Origin: Natrinema salinisoli
Lineage (GTDB): Archaea; Halobacteriota; Halobacteria; Halobacteriales; Natrialbaceae
Direction: 5' to 3'
Assembly: GCF_020405205.1 (NCBI RefSeq)
Contig: NZ_CP084469.1
Span: 3,844,001 to 3,908,000 of the forward strand
DNA length: 64,000 bases
Positions 61,964-64,000 of this stretch are shown here, in pieces. A program made the translations under genes and the position numbers. Position 1 is the first letter of the stretch, and every line of letters begins with the position of its first letter. The notes below the pieces were generated by a model. That model was not told the DNA's origin. It saw nothing but the letters and a program-made list of their open reading frames with translations, and did not search any database.

Positions 61964-62929
61964 TCAAAAAACGTCTTCGAGTACAATCGTCTCCTTTTGA
62001 AGCCTATACGTTCCGTTTTCGTATTCTACGACACCTTCATGACGAAGGTGATCGAGGTGGGCGAACGCCTCGCCGGGCCCGTGAACGATGTGAATCCCCT
62101 CGAGGTCGCCGAACAGTTCCGCACTGACCGTCCAGGCGTCGGCCGGCCCGCGCTCGTTCAGGATCTCGAGGATCGTTTCCGTCCGCTCGCGGTGGTGTTC
62201 GAGGATCGTTTCGATCCGCTCGGTCGGCTCCTCGATGGGATCGCGGTGCCCGGGCCAGACGCGGTCGTAGTCGCGATCGACGAGCCGTTCCAACGTGGCG
62301 ACGTACTTCTCCAGGGGGTGCTCGACGCGGACGTCGGCACCGCCGACGTTCGGCGTGTACACCGGAAGGACGGCGTCACCGACGAACGCCTCGTCGCCCC
62401 GTTCGATTTCGAAACAGCACAGCCCCGCCGCGTGCCCCGGTGCGTGAACCGTCTCGAGGGTTCGACCCCCGACGTCGAGCCGGTCCCCGTCTTGGATCGG
62501 CGTCGGATCGGCCGGGCGCCCTTCGATATCCGCCGACTCGAGGAATTCGAGGAGTTCGGTTCGAGCCTCGTCGGGAACGCCCCACTGCTCGAGGAGTTCC
62601 CGGCGGCGGTCCTCGACGGTGGCGACGGCGTCGGGGTCTTGCGCGACCAGTGGCGCGTCGGCCTCGTGGACGTAGACCGTCGCGTCGCTTTCGGCCTGAA
62701 TCTCGCCGGCCAACCCGGCGTGATCGACGTGGAAATGCGTGAGGACGATGTCGTCGACGTCGGCGAACTCGTAGCCCCGTTCGGCGAGCCCGTCGCGGAG
62801 GTCCCGGCGAACGGACTCGAGCGCGATGCCGGTATCGACCAGCGCGAGTTCGTCTTCGGCGTCGTCGGCGAGGACGTAGGCGTTGTTCCGGCCCTCGAAT
62901 TCGTCGTTGCCGAGCGAAATGCGGTCCAT
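61964..62929 (-). CDS. MBL-fold metallo-hydrolase
   Basis: 321 residues from ATG 62929 (MDRISLGNDEFEGRNNAYVL). An ATG at 62944 is also in frame, but a TATA-like ATTATTAA lies 27 bases before 62929 and only 12 before 62944. MBL motifs: VLTHFHVDHAGLAG (H-x-H-x-D-H), VHAPGHAAGLCCFEIE, FVGDAVLPVY and VWPGHRDPIEEPTERIETIL. The C-terminus adds a small winged-helix-like part (LNERGPADAWTVSAELFGDL, HLDHLRHEGVVEYENGTYRL), as in LACTB2-like proteins. Substrate unknown. Confidence 0.9.
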   Translation of the reverse strand: MDRISLGNDEFEGRNNAYVLADDAEDELALVDTGIALESVRRDLRDGLAERGYEFADVDDIVLTHFHVDHAGLAGEIQAESDATVYVHEADAPLVAQDPDAVATVEDRRRELLEQWGVPDEARTELLEFLESADIEGRPADPTPIQDGDRLDVGGRTLETVHAPGHAAGLCCFEIERGDEAFVGDAVLPVYTPNVGGADVRVEHPLEKYVATLERLVDRDYDRVWPGHRDPIEEPTERIETILEHHRERTETILEILNERGPADAWTVSAELFGDLEGIHIVHGPGEAFAHLDHLRHEGVVEYENGTYRLQKETIVLEDVF

Positions 62930-62944
62930 GTCCGCTACCGACAT

Positions 62945-63219
62945 GTTTCGCGTTAATAATTCGCGCGGTATCGGAACGAGGGGCCGGATCGACGGGAGCG
63001 GGCGGTGGCCATTCGACGCAATCGAATAGCGATGGGGCTCACGACAGGCGGGAAAATACGGTTTCGAAACCGGGGACGATCCGTTCAGGTCTCGGACATC
63101 GGTGATACCCTTCGCTACGATTACGGATTCGGGTCGTAGATGTCGGTATTCTCCCCCTCACTCGACGTAATCAACGAGTTGCCAACCGTGATCAACGAGG
63201 AACTGCTGGAGAGTCCGAA
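62945..63219. other. 275-base spacer with a perfect 14-base palindrome
   Basis: Lies between the 3' end of gatB and the MBL gene. CGGTTTCGAAACCG (63059-63072) is a perfect palindrome. A 27-codon plus-strand reading from ATG 63139 ends at TAG before gatB; too short to support. Confidence 0.5.
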
Positions 63220-64000
63220 TTAGCCCTCGAGTTCGGCGCGCAGTAGCTGATTCACGTCGCCGGGGTCCGCACTGCCGTCGGTCTTTTGCATGACCTGGCC
63301 CACGAGGAAGTTGATCGCGCCGTCGTCGCCGGACTCGTAGTCGTCGACGGCGTCGGGGTTCTCGTCGATCGCTTCGACGACGGCCTGCTGGACTTCGTCC
63401 TCGCCGGTTTTGCCCAGTCCCTCCTCCGCGACGATCTCGTCGGGAGTCCGACCGTCGTCGAGCATCGAACGCAATACCGTCTCGCGGGCGTTTTTCGCCG
63501 TGATCTCGTCGTCGGCGACGAGTTCGACGAGCCGTTTGATCTCCTCGAGCCGTCCCTCGATCCCGGTGATTTCGATGTCGCGGTAGTTGAGTTCGCCCAG
63601 CAGGTTGTCCGCGACCCAGGTCGCCGCGAGGTCGGGGTCGTACTCGCCGGCGACGTCCTCGTAGAAGTCCGCGACCTGTTTCGTCGAGGTGAGTTTCGAG
63701 GCTGCCTCCTCGCTCAGTCCGTACTCCGCCTGGAACCGCTCGCGGCGGGCCGAGGGCAGTTCCGGAATCGCGATCTCGTCTTTCCAGTTCGAGACGCGCA
63801 GCGGCGGCAGGTCGGCCTCCTCGAAGTACCGGTAGTCCTTCTCCTCTTCCTTCGAGCGCATCGAGACCGTGATTCCCCGACTTTCGTCCCAGTGGCGGGT
63901 CTCCTGCTCGACCGCCCGCCCGCGCTGGATGGCGTTCTTCTGGCGAGTCTCCTCGTAGGCCAGGGCCTTCTCAGCCCCCTTGTGACTCGAGATGTTCTTG
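63220..64000 (-). CDS. gatB: Asp/Glu-tRNA amidotransferase subunit B, N-terminus beyond window
   Basis: The last 259 residues are visible. The catalytic-domain tail includes ALAYEETRQKNAIQRGRAV, the hallmark MRSKEEEKDYRYFEEADLPP and RVSNWKDEIAIPELPSARRE. The GatB/YqeY C-terminal helical domain follows, closing with INFLVGQVMQKTDGSADPGD and VNQLLRAELEG. With GatA and GatC it converts Glu-tRNA(Gln) or Asp-tRNA(Asn) to the amidated forms. The real start is past base 64000, so the internal Met at 63861 is not a start. Confidence 0.95.
   Translation of the reverse strand, partial: KNISSHKGAEKALAYEETRQKNAIQRGRAVEQETRHWDESRGITVSMRSKEEEKDYRYFEEADLPPLRVSNWKDEIAIPELPSARRERFQAEYGLSEEAASKLTSTKQVADFYEDVAGEYDPDLAATWVADNLLGELNYRDIEITGIEGRLEEIKRLVELVADDEITAKNARETVLRSMLDDGRTPDEIVAEEGLGKTGEDEVQQAVVEAIDENPDAVDDYESGDDGAINFLVGQVMQKTDGSADPGDVNQLLRAELEG

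Noticed and set aside
63139-63222. 27-codon plus-strand reading MSVFSPSLDVINELPTVINE
   Set aside because: Looks protein-like but is too short, is preceded by a stop codon and runs into the gatB 3' end; no homologue known to me.
1-64000. CRISPR array, transposase or integrase
   Set aside because: No regularly spaced repeats and no DDE, HUH or tyrosine-recombinase motifs were found; only the tRNA-end duplication hints at past integration.

Overview
The window is chromosomal DNA of a halophilic archaeon (class Halobacteria, probably Natrialbales; the exact genus cannot be fixed by eye). The evidence is high GC with strong G/C bias at third codon positions, very acidic proteins, twin-arginine lipoprotein signals, TATA boxes 24-28 bases before start codons (leaderless mRNAs), an archaeal ribosomal/eIF2-alpha/Nop10 operon, an archaeosortase, HalX and HTTM proteins and a CCA-less initiator tRNA. 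Genes are dense; there is no rRNA, CRISPR array or recognisable transposase.

Layout. 1-8.5 kb (mostly minus): O-acetylhomoserine sulfhydrylase (cut by the window edge), Na+/Ca2+ exchanger, 7TM-PAS histidine kinase, small membrane protein, phosphoglycerate mutase (gpmI), HTTM protein, zinc-ribbon protein. 8.6-14.4 kb: nurA and herA on the same strand, separated by a small conserved gene, a two-domain winged-helix regulator with palindromes in its promoter, and a cohesin-like surface protein with a PGF-type C-terminal anchor. 14.4-22.2 kb: YihY/BrkB protein, FRG-domain protein, alpha/beta hydrolase, PspA with a winged-helix partner, a FxLYD-like lipoprotein, two tandem paralogous membrane proteins and a small P-loop kinase. 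22.3-23.7 kb: arsR with overlapping palindromic operators, a two-TM protein and arsN2. 23.8-29.5 kb: secreted protein of unknown function, REC-HalX response regulator, PQQ-type beta-propeller lipoprotein, and the dgcA/dgcN-like pair. 29.8-33.7 kb: sulfatase-fold protein, GtrA, VTT/DedA-like protein, MFS transporter. 33.8-37.5 kb: pilin-bactofilin-like fusion, coaBC, a DUF7344-type membrane protein, hpt.

37.7-43.9 kb is a complete five-gene dipeptide/oligopeptide ABC operon whose binding protein appears to be circularly permuted: the segment that is normally C-terminal comes first. It is followed by a small Ig-like protein, an SCP2-like/hydrolase fusion and an acetoacetate-decarboxylase-like protein that seems to lack the catalytic lysine. 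Around 47 kb lies initiator tRNA-Met with a duplicated 3' end and two long hairpins, probably a scar of integration. 47.2-50.6 kb: GtrA, HAH_0734-type protein, then the translation operon rpl44e-rps27e-eif2a-nop10-PAC2. 50.8-56.9 kb: winged-helix regulator, archaeosortase A with a COG1407 phosphoesterase, two tiny membrane proteins, an FAD oxidoreductase, a lactonase-like MBL enzyme and a hotdog thioesterase. 57-61.8 kb: a complete branched-chain amino-acid-type (liv) ABC operon. 61.9-64 kb: MBL hydrolase and the C-terminal part of gatB (cut by the window edge).

The strongest candidates for something undescribed are the permuted binding protein, the tRNA-associated double-hairpin element, the pilin-bactofilin fusion, the SCP2-hydrolase/lysine-less ADC pair and the pump-less ars locus.
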